From NCBI RefSeq assembly GCF_004345245.1, contig NZ_SLUQ01000017.1:1-64000 (forward strand): a stretch of DNA of 64,000 bases, read 5' to 3'. A program made the translations under genes and the position numbers. Source of the stretch: Rhizobium sp. BK251 (lineage in GTDB: Bacteria > Pseudomonadota > Alphaproteobacteria > Rhizobiales > Rhizobiaceae). Of the stretch, positions 18,287 through 26,846 are shown one piece after another (the stretch's first letter is position 1; every line of letters begins with the position of its first letter). Below the pieces are notes generated by a model. That model was given only the letters and a program-made list of their open reading frames with translations. It was not told the origin of the DNA and searched no databases.

Positions 18287-18784
18287 GAAGCTTTACCTTC
18301 ATCCTCTCTATAGAAGTCGTCCTTCGCGGCTTTTTACGAAGCTGTGTGAAATCATAATGCCGGATCGGAGATTGGAAAGCAAATCATACCTTCATAGATG
18401 CGTAAACGCAGAAAAACTATGTTGTTATAACTTCATAAAGGAGATGACTGCGAGTGCGCTGCAGGCCAGTGAAGCCATAATTCGATTTCGAATCCCGCCC
18501 GGAACCGATCGGTCGAAGGAAGACTTGCGACTGCGCAGTATCCGAAGGCAAACGCGGGGTGCACGTTATTGGACTGATCGTTAAAGAAATCTACAACCAA
18601 ACTGAGTAGCATCGCCTCACCTCAAAATATCGCATGGCAAAAATGAGCACTTGGTCAGGCTCGTGGTGTTTGTCACCAAAGGGGTTTGAATTTTCTAAAG
18701 GATATCTACGCCGTTGCGATAGACGACAATCAATTCCCATGTGCGGCGGGCTGTAAGTGTTTTACATTTTAACACACCTGTTAA
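18287..18784. other. intergenic region upstream of hipA
   Basis: About 500 bp with no supported gene. It is less GC-rich than its surroundings (18300-18430) and should hold the hipA promoter. No clear operator repeat could be assigned. Confidence 0.4.
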
Positions 18785-19090
18785 ATACGTCACCGGGGAC
18801 TAGGGGGATGGGAAAGGCGCATGGCGGGACAATGTCTTCGTCGAACGGCTCTGGCGGTCGATCAAATACGAGGAAGTCTACCTCCCCGCCCTACAAGACT
18901 GTATCCGAGGCCCGTGTCGGCATTGGCCGATATCTGACCTTTTACAACAGCCGACGCCCAAATTCATCCCTTGACCGGCAGACGCCGGATCAGGCTTACT
19001 TCAACGCGCTGACACCGATGATGGTGGCAGCATAATCGAGACGGAAATCCACTTAGCGAAACGCCCGAAATTGTTCAGACAAACCGAGCC
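18785..19090 (+). mobile_element. IS3-family remnant (transposase C-terminal end)
   Basis: After frame correction the strand encodes NVFVERLWRSIKYEEVYL, then VSEARVGIGRYLTFYNSRRP, SSLDRQTPDQAYF and TPMMVAA, the catalytic-Glu-containing end of an IS3-family OrfB (DDE) transposase. At least two frame changes occur before 18890. The bases after the stop at 19035 resemble an IS end. The 5' four-fifths of the element is missing. Confidence 0.75.
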
Positions 19091-19267
19091 ACCTCTCAGG
19101 ATTTCCTTACTGGAGAGCGCGTCATCGTTGTTACGATGCGTTGAAAGACTTGATCACGTCTGAGGAAATGCGCGATGACTTCATCGCCGAATGCGCGCAG
19201 GCGAATTTTCGCCTGAGATAGCCGTAAACCAATCCTTACGGACCAGAGATCTCCCATCTCGATTGAG

Positions 19268-19509
19268 CTATTCCTGGCGATCGCTGACAAGTGCCTCCTT
19301 GAGCGCAGCTTCGGTCACGCTGAGCGCTTCGGTCAGACCGCCGGACGTCAAGATGAAGGTCATCGTTCTGTGATAGCCTTCCCACATGACGTCGAGAGGT
19401 TCTTCGTCGATCTGAACATCGAATTCGCCGGGTGCGTGTGCTCTTCCATTCCAGGCAACTTGAAAGCTTTCCGGAAGGTAACTCTTCTGATGCTCGTCCT
19501 GGTATTCAT
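19268..19509 (-). pseudogene. frameshifted 'DEEPL' family paralogue
   Basis: From the ATG at 19509 the frame reads MNTRTSIRRVTFRKAFKLPG, aligned with the start of the 4251-4514 protein. Near 19425 the homology moves to another frame (PGEFDVQIDEEPLDVMW, YHRTMTFIL, and ending TEAALKEALVSDRQE). A small deletion in the PAG codons explains the shift. It lies just downstream of a DUF1488 gene, as does its relative in the 3326-4514 operon. Confidence 0.6.
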
Positions 19510-19545
19510 GGAAAACCCTCGCAAGGCGGCTCCGGAGGTCACAGG

Positions 19546-19805
19546 CTAGCCCAGATCCGCAGCCGTGAGCGTATAGGTCGTTCCGCGCCTGGGGTGATAA
19601 AGTCTCGTCGCGGCTTCCTGAATATCGGGGGGGCCGCATCGAAGGCCCTGAGGTAGTCCGTCTCCGACATTCCGGTCGACGTCCTTGGAAGTGCGGTCGT
19701 CTCCACGAAGAACCGAACCTCGAACATGCCGTCATAGCCGAGAAAGCGCACCACCTTGCGCACATCGTCGAAGCTGCGGCTCCTGTTCGGAAATAAAAGG
19801 GTCAT
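19546..19805 (-). pseudogene. DUF1488 paralogue with a frameshift at a G7/C7 run
   Basis: The start (MTLLFPNRSRSFDDVRKVVR, FLGYDGMFEVRFFVE) is DUF1488. After LRAFDAA the coding strand has a run of seven C, and the expected ending (DIQEAATRLYHPRRG, TYTLTAADLG, stop at 19546) is found in another frame. The run at about 19627-19633 is the likely slippage point. It may be a true mutation, a slippery site or a sequencing error. Confidence 0.72.
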
Positions 19806-19846
19806 GACAGCTCCGGTTCAAAAATTGGCACGCCGGGACGGCGTTC

Positions 19847-20164
19847 TCAATAGGTTACTTGTTCTTCAGAAGCCACATCTTGCCGGCCATGGGTAATACC
19901 GCGGGCGGCCTCTTGCGTCTCCTCGTCGGAATCGAGACTGCGCGGCAGCCCGAATCCCAGCAATGTGTCCAAGGTCGCCGACGTCAGAAACCTGACCTTT
20001 TGCGGCCGCTCCCGAAACCGGTCGTTCTTTGCGTAGGTGACGGAGGCATCGCGATGTGTCCATTTATTTGCCTCCCGCGGAAACAGGTCGCCTTCCTTCG
20101 CGAGCTTCGGGCCCTGATCTGGGCGGATGTAAGCGTGATCGTATTCACTGTTCAGTCCTTGCAT
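19847..20164 (-). CDS. hypothetical protein
   Basis: A 105-residue hydrophilic protein (MQGLNSEYDHAYIRPDQGPK..., FLTSATLDTLLGFGLPRSLD). No domain is recognised. It is the first gene of a leftward set with the DUF1488 and DEEPL copies. A 13-base word found just upstream (GGCGACAATTTTC on the minus strand, near 20180) also occurs near 3210. Confidence 0.55.
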   Translation of the reverse strand: MQGLNSEYDHAYIRPDQGPKLAKEGDLFPREANKWTHRDASVTYAKNDRFRERPQKVRFLTSATLDTLLGFGLPRSLDSDEETQEAARGITHGRQDVASEEQVTY

Positions 20165-20263
20165 TGGTAGAAGATATGGAAAATTGTCGCCTATGGTCCT
20201 ACTGCTGCGCTTATAGGATCATGCAAACATAGCGGGCAGGCAGATCGCGGCGGCACCGCCGCC

Positions 20264-20509
20264 TCACGGCTTCCGGCGCGTCAGCGGATATGCCTCGGCT
20301 TCGTAGAGTTTGCGCATCTGCACGCCATCGAAACGCGCTTCCTCGACTTCGAGAATGGACCCTCGAAGGAGAGAGGCCGGCATGTCCTCGATCGCGAAGC
20401 GAAGGGCATCGGCGGCGGAATCGAACCTTTTGTAGCGGAGGCGGCTTTTTCTCTTGATCGTCTTGCATGGGTAAAGCCCTGCGCCTGCACGATAGTCGAA
20501 AGCTGCCAT
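20264..20509 (-). CDS. conserved hypothetical protein (rhizobial)
   Basis: An 81-residue protein (MAAFDYRAGAGLYPCKTIKR..., RYKRFDSAADALRFAIEDMP, SILEVEEARFDGVQMRKLYE). The pattern of a small domain with a central FAIED.P helix is common in rhizobial hypotheticals. The ATG at 20509 gives the length I expect; a longer frame to 20560 exists. Function unknown. Confidence 0.68.
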   Translation of the reverse strand: MAAFDYRAGAGLYPCKTIKRKSRLRYKRFDSAADALRFAIEDMPASLLRGSILEVEEARFDGVQMRKLYEAEAYPLTRRKP

Positions 20510-21048
20510 AAACCCGTTCCCTTGCGATTGGAGCGATTGTCGAGGACAGTCGGGCTTCACCGGCCTGCGACGTCAACGGAAGAATGAGGTCAGCCCGACC
20601 GTGTCCGCAGTCCGCTTTTCGAGACGCTGCTGCATCTTGGTTTCATTTCCCGCGTCCGGAGAACTTGTCTGCTGCGCAAATCTCGCAGCTTTGCCGCGTC
20701 GGATCCGTCTTCGGAACCCAAACAACGTTTGAACAGGCGTTCGACGGCATGGCGGGTGGTGTTGATCATGATGACATCCTCAGTGTGCACGCCGGATGAA
20801 AATATCCGGCGCAAGCCGCTCCAGCCAGTACCGCGGAGTTCGCAACGTTCGCAAATGAGGGTTGCCAAGCAACCGGCACAGCCGGGAGGATCAGGTAGCC
20901 GGAGGGCTGAAAACGTATTCTTTATGTAGTGTTGCAATATGTAGTGTTGCAATGCGTCTCTTTCAAGACGCTGCAGGAATAGTCAAAGCCTTGCTTGCCA
21001 AAGGCGGAAATGAAGTCCAGGGTACTATGTCGGCTGCAACTGGTCAGG
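20510..21048. other. intergenic region, no supported gene
   Basis: Open frames exist on both strands, but none has a recognisable product, a ribosome site and consistent codon use together. A short direct repeat TATGTAGTGTTGCAAT(A/G) occurs twice at 20933-20957. Confidence 0.4.
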
Positions 21049-21103
21049 GCGCTGCCGCCTGAGGGACGTATGTGCGCCCTAGCCCCGACAAGAGGAGGAC
21101 GCG
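21049..21103 (+). promoter_or_regulatory. structured leader of the small basic protein gene
   Basis: GGGCGC and GCGCCC (21049-21054 and 21076-21081) can pair around GCCGCCTGAGGG. They are followed by CTAGCCCCGACAAGAGGAGGAC directly before the ATG. The same layout with related sequence is found at 15120-15184. It may be a regulatory 5' UTR. Confidence 0.4.
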
Positions 21104-21331
21104 ATGTCGTCCCGATCCTCACATGCCAGCTTCCTGCTTTATTTCCAGAAAATGCTCCTGAAGGCCAACTACGAAAGCAAGCAAAACCCAGGAAATCGGA
21201 AGGTCCGGAAAGCCTTTCGCATGGTGCGCAAGAGACGGCGGCTTCATGGCCCGTCACTTGTCGGCCCCGAGATATCACCGGCACCCACTATCCCCGTGAA
21301 TGCTCCCGAGAAAAAGCCAGGGCGCTGGTAG
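21104..21331 (+). CDS. small basic protein
   Basis: A 75-residue protein (MSSRSSHASFLLYFQKMLLK, then KVRKAFRMVRKRRRLHGPS, and a Pro-rich tail ending KKPGRW). It is preceded by an excellent GAGGAGGAC ribosome site and the structured leader. The strong positive charge in the middle suggests nucleic-acid or membrane binding. No homology is recognised. Confidence 0.6.
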   Translation: MSSRSSHASFLLYFQKMLLKANYESKQNPGNRKVRKAFRMVRKRRRLHGPSLVGPEISPAPTIPVNAPEKKPGRW

Positions 21332-21433
21332 CTGCGCAACGGTATCGTTCTTTCGCTCTTTCCTGCCCATCAGCGTTGTGTCTCGGCCTTCGGACCTCGA
21401 GATCACAGATGCAGGCCTATTGGAGACAAACTC

Positions 21434-22207
21434 ATGCGCCAATCATCTTGCAGGGCGCTGGCCCTGACGATAACCGTTCTCCTGCATTTTGCATCGGGAC
21501 TCAGCTCCGGGGCGTTGGGCCAGACCGCAACGCCAGTGCCCGAAAATGCCCAGGCAAGCCGTTACGGCTCCGGCTGGGAGTGCAATCGTGGCTTTCGAAG
21601 GCAGGATGATACCTGCCTCGAGGTGAAGCTTCCGGACAACGCGTTTCTGACGAACTCTTCCTATGGAAAAGGCTGGGATTGCCATTACGGCTTTCTTGAG
21701 AAGGGCGATCAATGCCTCACCGTCCAAATTCCGACCGACGCATATCTCGACCCGTATTCCGGCGACCGCTGGAGATGCCTGCGTGGATACCGTCAAAGCA
21801 ATGCGGGCTGCGACCTTATTAAAGTCCCGGAGAACGCATTCCTGTCGGATAACACCCCAGGATCCGGTTGGGAGTGCGAAAGAGGTTATCGCGCAACACA
21901 ACAGGCATGCGTCAAGCTCGAAGTCCCCGCCCACGCCTATCTGACAACCAGCGGAGACGAGTGGAGGTGCGATAGAGGACTTGAGAAGAGGGATCAGGCG
22001 TGTGCCGCCGTTCAGGTTCCGGAGAACGCTATCTTCGTCGACGCTCCCTACGGGCAGAAATGGAAATGCGACCGAGGCTTCCAAATGAAAGCCGATGAAT
22101 GCCTACAGATCAAGCTTCCCGAAAACGCCCATCTCAACTCGACGGGCAATGGCTGGGACTGCAATCGTCCGTATCAGCTTCGCGGTGATATCTGTATAAT
22201 GGATTGA
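21434..22207 (+). CDS. secreted cysteine-rich protein with seven ~35-residue repeats
   Basis: A 257-residue protein with an N-terminal signal peptide (ALALTITVLLHFASGL, cleavage probably after SSGALGQ). It is followed by seven tandem repeats of the form VPENAFL....G.GWEC.RGY......C..L. Each repeat has two cysteines about 12-13 residues apart, an invariant Trp before the first Cys and Gly-Tyr/Phe after it. Repeats begin near residues 35, 66, 99, 130, 164, 195 and 229. The pattern suggests small disulfide-bonded beta modules in the periplasm or outside the cell. The role is unknown; an ATG with a weak ribosome site begins it. Confidence 0.8.
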   Translation: MRQSSCRALALTITVLLHFASGLSSGALGQTATPVPENAQASRYGSGWECNRGFRRQDDTCLEVKLPDNAFLTNSSYGKGWDCHYGFLEKGDQCLTVQIPTDAYLDPYSGDRWRCLRGYRQSNAGCDLIKVPENAFLSDNTPGSGWECERGYRATQQACVKLEVPAHAYLTTSGDEWRCDRGLEKRDQACAAVQVPENAIFVDAPYGQKWKCDRGFQMKADECLQIKLPENAHLNSTGNGWDCNRPYQLRGDICIMD

Positions 22208-22248
22208 AAATCAGCGGAGGCGCTGTATCCGGCGCCTCCTCAGCAAAT

Positions 22249-22389
22249 TCATTTCTGTTTCTTCCCCAGGCCGAAGCCGTTGCTAGCAAGCTTGACCTGT
22301 GCTACCTGCGCCGCAGTCATCGGAGTTGCGTTTCTATGCATCTTCGGTTTTCGAGCTTCCCGCTTGCTGCGTATTTGGCCCTTGGCCAT
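22249..22389 (-). CDS. small basic MAKGQ-type protein, second copy
   Basis: The reverse strand encodes 46 residues: MAKGQIRSKREARKPKMHRN, then TPMTAAQVAQVKLASNGFG and ending KKQK. The N-terminus matches the 7828-7971 protein closely, while the C-terminal half differs. It is too short for routine gene finding but clearly homologous. No function is known. Confidence 0.75.
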   Translation of the reverse strand: MAKGQIRSKREARKPKMHRNATPMTAAQVAQVKLASNGFGLGKKQK

Positions 22390-22429
22390 TTCTGCTTCTC
22401 CCGTGCGATGGTTTGTTTTCCGTTGACAA

Positions 22430-23145
22430 GATGCATCGGCTTGTGAGGATGAAGAAGACGTGGGGTTTCGGCCTCTGCTTCCTGTATCTGCGCAATGTTC
22501 AGGGGCATCGCTGGAATCACAGGCGGGTCTAGCGCATCTATCGGGAGCTTGAACTGAACCTAAGGATCAAGCACCGTCGGCGGATGAAGCGCGAGAATCC
22601 GGATGAACTGGCAGTGCCGGATGCGGCAAACATGGTCTGGTCGATGGACTTCATGGCCGACCGCCTCGCAGACGCTCGGCAATTCAGGCTTTTGAACGTG
22701 TTGGACGATTTCAACCGCGAGGGCTTGGGCATCGAAGTCGATTTTTTACTACCAGCCGAGCGGGTCGTGCGTAGTCTCAACCAAATCATCGAATGGCGAG
22801 GCAAACCGCTGGCGATCAGAGTGGACAACGGCCCCGAATATGTCAGCTCGACGCTCACTGGATGGGCCGAAACTCAAGGGATTGCCTTGAATTACATCCA
22901 GCCAGGCAAGCCGAAGCAGAACGCCTATATCGAGCGATACAACCGAACGGTCAGGCATGAATGGCTTGATCTGTATATTTTTGACAGCATAACGGAGGTG
23001 CAGGACATCGCCACGGAATGGCTTTGGACATTAACCACGAAAGGCCCAACATAGGCATTGGCGGGATCACACTCGCTCAGAAACTGAAAATGGCTGCGTG
23101 AATTCTACCGCTGAACCCCGTTAAAACGGGGAGGACTACCATTCC
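22430..23145 (+). mobile_element. IS3-family (IS407-like) orfB transposase remnant
   Basis: The frame WGFGLCFLYLRNVQGHRWNH, RIYRELELNLRIKHRRR, VWSMDFMADRLADARQFRLL, VDNGPEYVSSTLTGW and IQPGKPKQNAYIERYNRTVR covers most of the DDE transposase. An in-frame TAG at about 22530 and a frameshift near 23030 (before ERPNIGIGGIT...LKMAA, stop 23101) inactivate it. After the stop, CCCCGTTAAAACGGGG (23116-23131) resembles an IS end. The orfA part is absent. Confidence 0.82.
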
Positions 23146-23682
23146 TTCGGAAACAGCCAGGCGAACCCTTAAATAAAGTTCCAGGGGATCATGTCCCAGG
23201 TAGTGGTGTAGATCCCCTGTCCCTCCTGCGATAATTGCAAGAAGGAAATAGGTGGCCGGATTTTACTCCGCCCGCGGCTGGATTATTCCGCCGCTACCGG
23301 GGCCGACTTTTGCACCGCCGCTCTCACTCGACCGCCCGACCTGTGCCGCGATGAAACTGGGACAGCCGCAGGTATCGGTGCAAGCGCTGACGGACCTCGA
23401 TCGACTACTCAAGGATCATGGACTCAGGCAGGTCTTTTCAGATGACGCGACAGTTACCGAGGAGGCATGTGATGAAAGCGAGACAGCATCCCGCCATCGC
23501 AAAACGACCCTGCCAGTTCAGCATGACGTTGGAAACGCCCGAGGTGACGCGGATGAACGTCGCGGAGACGCTTCGTTCCCCTTGCCAAGTCGTCTCGGGG
23601 TATTTCGAAAGTGTGGCTTTCCCTTAGCGCGAGAAGGCCTCGAAAGGATTGGTTTCGGTGAGTTGCCGGACGGTCTCCCTTG
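23146..23682. other. scar region between an IS remnant and the traG fragment
   Basis: About 540 bp of mixed remnants with no intact gene. A short frame at 23472-23627 (MKARQHPAIAKRPCQFSMTL, 51 residues) has a GAGGAGGCATGTG site upstream but no recognised homologue. The text up to 23682 ends abruptly where the traG repeat begins. Confidence 0.4.
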
Positions 23683-24171
23683 TCGGCTCCCTCCCGCCCG
23701 CCGGTTCTCTATCTGCTCGACGAGTTCGCATCCCTTGGTCATCTGGCGCCGATCGAGCGCGCCATGGGCCTGATGGCCGGCTATGGCGTGCAGCTCTGGC
23801 CGATCGTCCAGGACATCCATCAGCTGCACGCCACCTATGGTCAGCGCGCCGGCACCTTCCTGTCGAATGCCGGCGTGCTGCAGGTCTTTAGCGTCAACGA
23901 TCACGACAGCGCCCGCCTCGTCTCGAACCTGCTTGGCCAGGAGACCGTCGTCTTCCAGACGGCCGCACGTGCACTCGATTCGGAAAAGACCGGCCTGTCT
24001 TTTGCCGCAAAGCATGTCGGACGTTCGCTGCTGACGCCCGACGAGGTGCGCAATCTTCCGGGCGATATCGAACTGCTGTTCCTTGCCGGCCAGCGTCCGA
24101 TCACTGCCACGAAGCTGCGCTATTTTGCCGACCGGGAATTTGCCGGATTGTTCGCGAGAACGCGTGACTGA
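23683..24171 (+). pseudogene. traG 3' fragment
   Basis: It encodes the last 160 or so residues of TraG from SAPSRPPVLYLLDEFASLGH to the C-terminus, including Walker B but lacking Walker A and both membrane segments. It ends at the same relative position as the full gene at 2701 and lies before ardC in the same way. It cannot act as a coupling protein. Confidence 0.9.
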
Positions 24172-24621
24172 TGATGGAGACTGATCGTGGAAGAGACGGC
24201 GGCTTACGCCGCCGCCTCCTCGTGGTCATGGTCGCCATCATCATCGCCATGATCAGCGTCGACATCCGGCTGCAGATGATGCAGGTAGTCGACGGCGCGC
24301 TGTGCGTGGGCGGCCGCGGTGAAGATCGCCCGCCTGTCGCGGCCGAGAACCTCGAGCCAGCTGGCGAGATAGCTCGCATGATCCGGGCGTGGCTGAAGTT
24401 CAGGGACGATACCGAGATCGGCGCAGAGGAAGCAGCTGCCGAGTTCGGCAATCAGCTCCTCGCGGGCGCGTGCGCTCCTGTCTTTGGCATAGCGGCTGAG
24501 ATCGCGATCAAGCCGATGCGGCGCTGCCGTCCAGTGGGTCATCTCGTGACTGAGTACTGCGACATAGGAGCCATCATCGATGAACGCATCGAAGGCTGGC
24601 ATCTGGATATAGTCGCGGGCC
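23683..24621. repeat. right copy of the ~0.94 kb traG-ardC direct repeat
   Basis: It matches 2213-3158 in the same orientation. Here traG is truncated at the 5' side and ardC is complete, continuing beyond the repeat to 25160. Confidence 0.9.
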
Positions 24622-25160
24622 GGCACGTAATAGGCTGCCGTTCCCCCATGGCGGATCATCGCACCGGTATTGGCAAAGAAGCGGCCGGCATCGCCGATGC
24701 GGATCAGCGGATCCTCAACCGGGGCGATGTCGTCAAACCGCTCGTCGAGACCGGCGATCTGGTCGCGGTTGAAGACGGTGTAGCTCTTCAGGAAGGGAAT
24801 ATCCTGTTCCAGCTCCTCGCCGGTTTCGGACGTCTGCCTGCGCATGAAGGAACTGGCGAAGACGACGGTGGTCCCGGTCTCGCCCTTGCGGACTGCGCCG
24901 CCAAGTTCGATCGCCTGGCGGAAGGTCATCCAGGTCGACGAGGCAAAGCCGCGGGCGATCGCCTCGGACCACAGAAGCAGGACATTGATGCCCGAATAGG
25001 GCTGGCCATTGTGGCGCAGTGGCCGGGTGATCGCGCCGGTCACGGAACCAGAGGTCCATGGCCTGACCCAGGGCCGCACGCCCTGCTCGAGCTCGGCGAT
25101 GATCGTGTCGGTGATGCGGCTATAGAGATCGGCGCGTTGATTGCCCTGTTGCCTGCCCAT
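24204..25160 (-). CDS. ardC: ArdC-type antirestriction / ssDNA-binding zincin protein
   Basis: A 318-residue protein. The N-terminal ArdC domain (about residues 5-140, LYSRITDTIIAELEQGVRPW, NGQPYSGINVLLLW, TWMTFRQAIELGGAVRKGE) binds single-stranded DNA in characterised ArdC. The C-terminal metallopeptidase-like domain has HEMTHW (about residue 218) and EELIAELGSCFL as the likely third zinc ligand. Such proteins protect incoming plasmid DNA from restriction, which fits the position beside traG. The tail is Asp/His-rich. The ATG at 25160 begins the conserved region; longer frames are unlikely. Confidence 0.9.
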   Translation of the reverse strand: MGRQQGNQRADLYSRITDTIIAELEQGVRPWVRPWTSGSVTGAITRPLRHNGQPYSGINVLLLWSEAIARGFASSTWMTFRQAIELGGAVRKGETGTTVVFASSFMRRQTSETGEELEQDIPFLKSYTVFNRDQIAGLDERFDDIAPVEDPLIRIGDAGRFFANTGAMIRHGGTAAYYVPARDYIQMPAFDAFIDDGSYVAVLSHEMTHWTAAPHRLDRDLSRYAKDRSARAREELIAELGSCFLCADLGIVPELQPRPDHASYLASWLEVLGRDRRAIFTAAAHAQRAVDYLHHLQPDVDADHGDDDGDHDHEEAAA

Positions 25161-25422
25161 GTTGGAACCTCCGTTTTGAGGTCGCGGCCATCGCGACCTG
25201 CTACGGCGGTCCCAGAGCCAGGCGGCAAGCAGCGCCCGCACCCGAAGGGCCGCAACGCAGTGGAGGACGGCAAAGCCGTTGCGGGCGCTGCGTGCCTGGC
25301 AGGACCAGAGCCGCAGCAGGGCGCGATGGCGGCAGTCGCACGGAGATGATCGGCAAGGCAGGATGTGGCAGGGGGAGAGACGAACGGGCGGCGGACGCAG
25401 ACGGCAGCCGCCTCCCCTCACC

Positions 25423-26313
25423 TCATCTACCGGGCCGTGCGAGCGAGCGGGCGATGTCGATGATGTCGTCGCGGGCGGCCGTCGGATCCTCCTTGTTCCA
25501 GGCAACCCCAAGCCCGATCTTCAGGTCGATGCCCCTGACCTTCTTCAGCTCGAAATTGCGCTCGGGAAGATTGGCCGTCCATTCCGGCGCAAAGCCGATG
25601 CCAAGGCCGGCAGAGACCAGTGACACCAGCGAGAAGGTGTCGTCGCAGCTATAGGCGATGTTGCCGCTCAGATCATGCTCGTCGAACAGCGACGCGAAGT
25701 AGCGCTCGGTATAGGACAGGTTCGCCCGTGAGAAGGCGATGATCTTCTGGTCCTTCAGGTCCTCGACCGAGATCTCCTCCCTCTTCGACAGTGGATTGCT
25801 CCTGGCGACGGCAAGCAGATAGTGCTCCTGGGCGATCGAGAAGAAGCGCAAGGTGCCGATGTTCTCGACCGGGCGGATGAAGCCGAGATTGATGCGGCCG
25901 GTCTCCAGCTGGCGGATGATGTCGTCGCTGGTGCCGCTGGTGATGTGCAGGCGGATATCGGGATATTTGCGGGCGATCCTCGCCAGGAAGGCCGGCAGCA
26001 CGCTCCTGGTTGCCGGATGCACCGTGCCGATCTTGATCTGGCGGATACTTTTTCCCGCCGCCGCGCGGGTCACCTCGGCCGAGAGATCAATCTCGCTGAG
26101 GATCCGAACACAGCGGTCATAGAACACCGCCCCTGCCCTGGTCAGTTCCACCCGTCTGGTCGAGCGGTTGAACAGCTGCACGCCGAGATGCCGCTCGAGC
26201 GCCTGCACCTGGTTGGAGAGCGCCGGCTGGGCGATATTGACCCGCATGGCGGCGCGGCCGAAGTGGAGCTCCTCGGCGACTGCGACGAAGTAGGAAAGCT
26301 GGCGCAGTTCCAT
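25423..26313 (-). CDS. LysR family transcriptional regulator
   Basis: A 296-residue LTTR. The N-terminal winged HTH (MELRQLSYFVAVAEELHFGR, ALSNQVQALERHLGVQLFNR) is followed by an effector domain (KIGTVHPATRSVLPAFLARI, LETGRINLGFIRPVE). Normal length. It resembles regulators of aromatic or dicarboxylate genes, but the effector is unknown. No divergent target operon remains; to its right lies a small XRE gene and IS21 debris. Confidence 0.92.
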   Translation of the reverse strand: MELRQLSYFVAVAEELHFGRAAMRVNIAQPALSNQVQALERHLGVQLFNRSTRRVELTRAGAVFYDRCVRILSEIDLSAEVTRAAAGKSIRQIKIGTVHPATRSVLPAFLARIARKYPDIRLHITSGTSDDIIRQLETGRINLGFIRPVENIGTLRFFSIAQEHYLLAVARSNPLSKREEISVEDLKDQKIIAFSRANLSYTERYFASLFDEHDLSGNIAYSCDDTFSLVSLVSAGLGIGFAPEWTANLPERNFELKKVRGIDLKIGLGVAWNKEDPTAARDDIIDIARSLARPGR

Positions 26314-26492
26314 TGCTAAATACCCGCGGGATTCGGGCCGGAAGCAAAATGCCCCTAGGCAAGCCTACTCTGCCGCGTGATCGCTCTTGATCACGCGGGT
26401 CGGATGTAGTTGAACGATGCATCAGTCGGAGAGAATCGCCCATGGTGATGCAATCCGTCACAATCGCCACGTCAAGGCGATTTCAACATACG

Positions 26493-26741
26493 ATGGCGAC
26501 AATATTGCCTATCCAGTGTAAAATGGCGAGTACTGCGCTGGACATGAGCGTCAAACAGCTCGCTGAGCTAGCGGAGGTTTCAACCAACACCATCGTGCGC
26601 TTCGAGCGCGGCGACGAGTCAAAGCCCAGAACGATCGCCGCACTGCAAACCGTGTTTGAAAAAGCCGGGGTTACTTTTCTGGACGGGCTCTACTCCGGAG
26701 ATGGCGGGCCGGGCATTCGCCTCACTTCAGGCGCGGACTAG
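26493..26741 (+). CDS. small XRE-family HTH regulator
   Basis: An 82-residue protein (MATILPIQCKMASTALDMSV, KQLAELAEVSTNTIVRFERGD, KPRTIAALQTVFEKAGVTFL) comprising a single Cro/C1-type helix-turn-helix plus the short GGPGIRL tail typical of rhizobial members. An upstream in-frame ATG at 26442 would add 17 residues; the family usually starts close to ..P.QC.MA...L. The target is unknown. Confidence 0.78.
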   Translation: MATILPIQCKMASTALDMSVKQLAELAEVSTNTIVRFERGDESKPRTIAALQTVFEKAGVTFLDGLYSGDGGPGIRLTSGAD

Positions 26742-26846
26742 CGGCAGCCCTGGTGATTGGGCTTTGCCTCTTTTTTTGTTCTTGAACCAACTCGAACCGC
26801 TAACCCGTTGCTTTCCGAGCATCAGCCTGCAAATTCCGAGGCAACC

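Noticed and set aside
20590..20952. A 120-codon minus-strand frame
   Set aside because: No ribosome site, no recognisable domain, and odd composition; left as intergenic.
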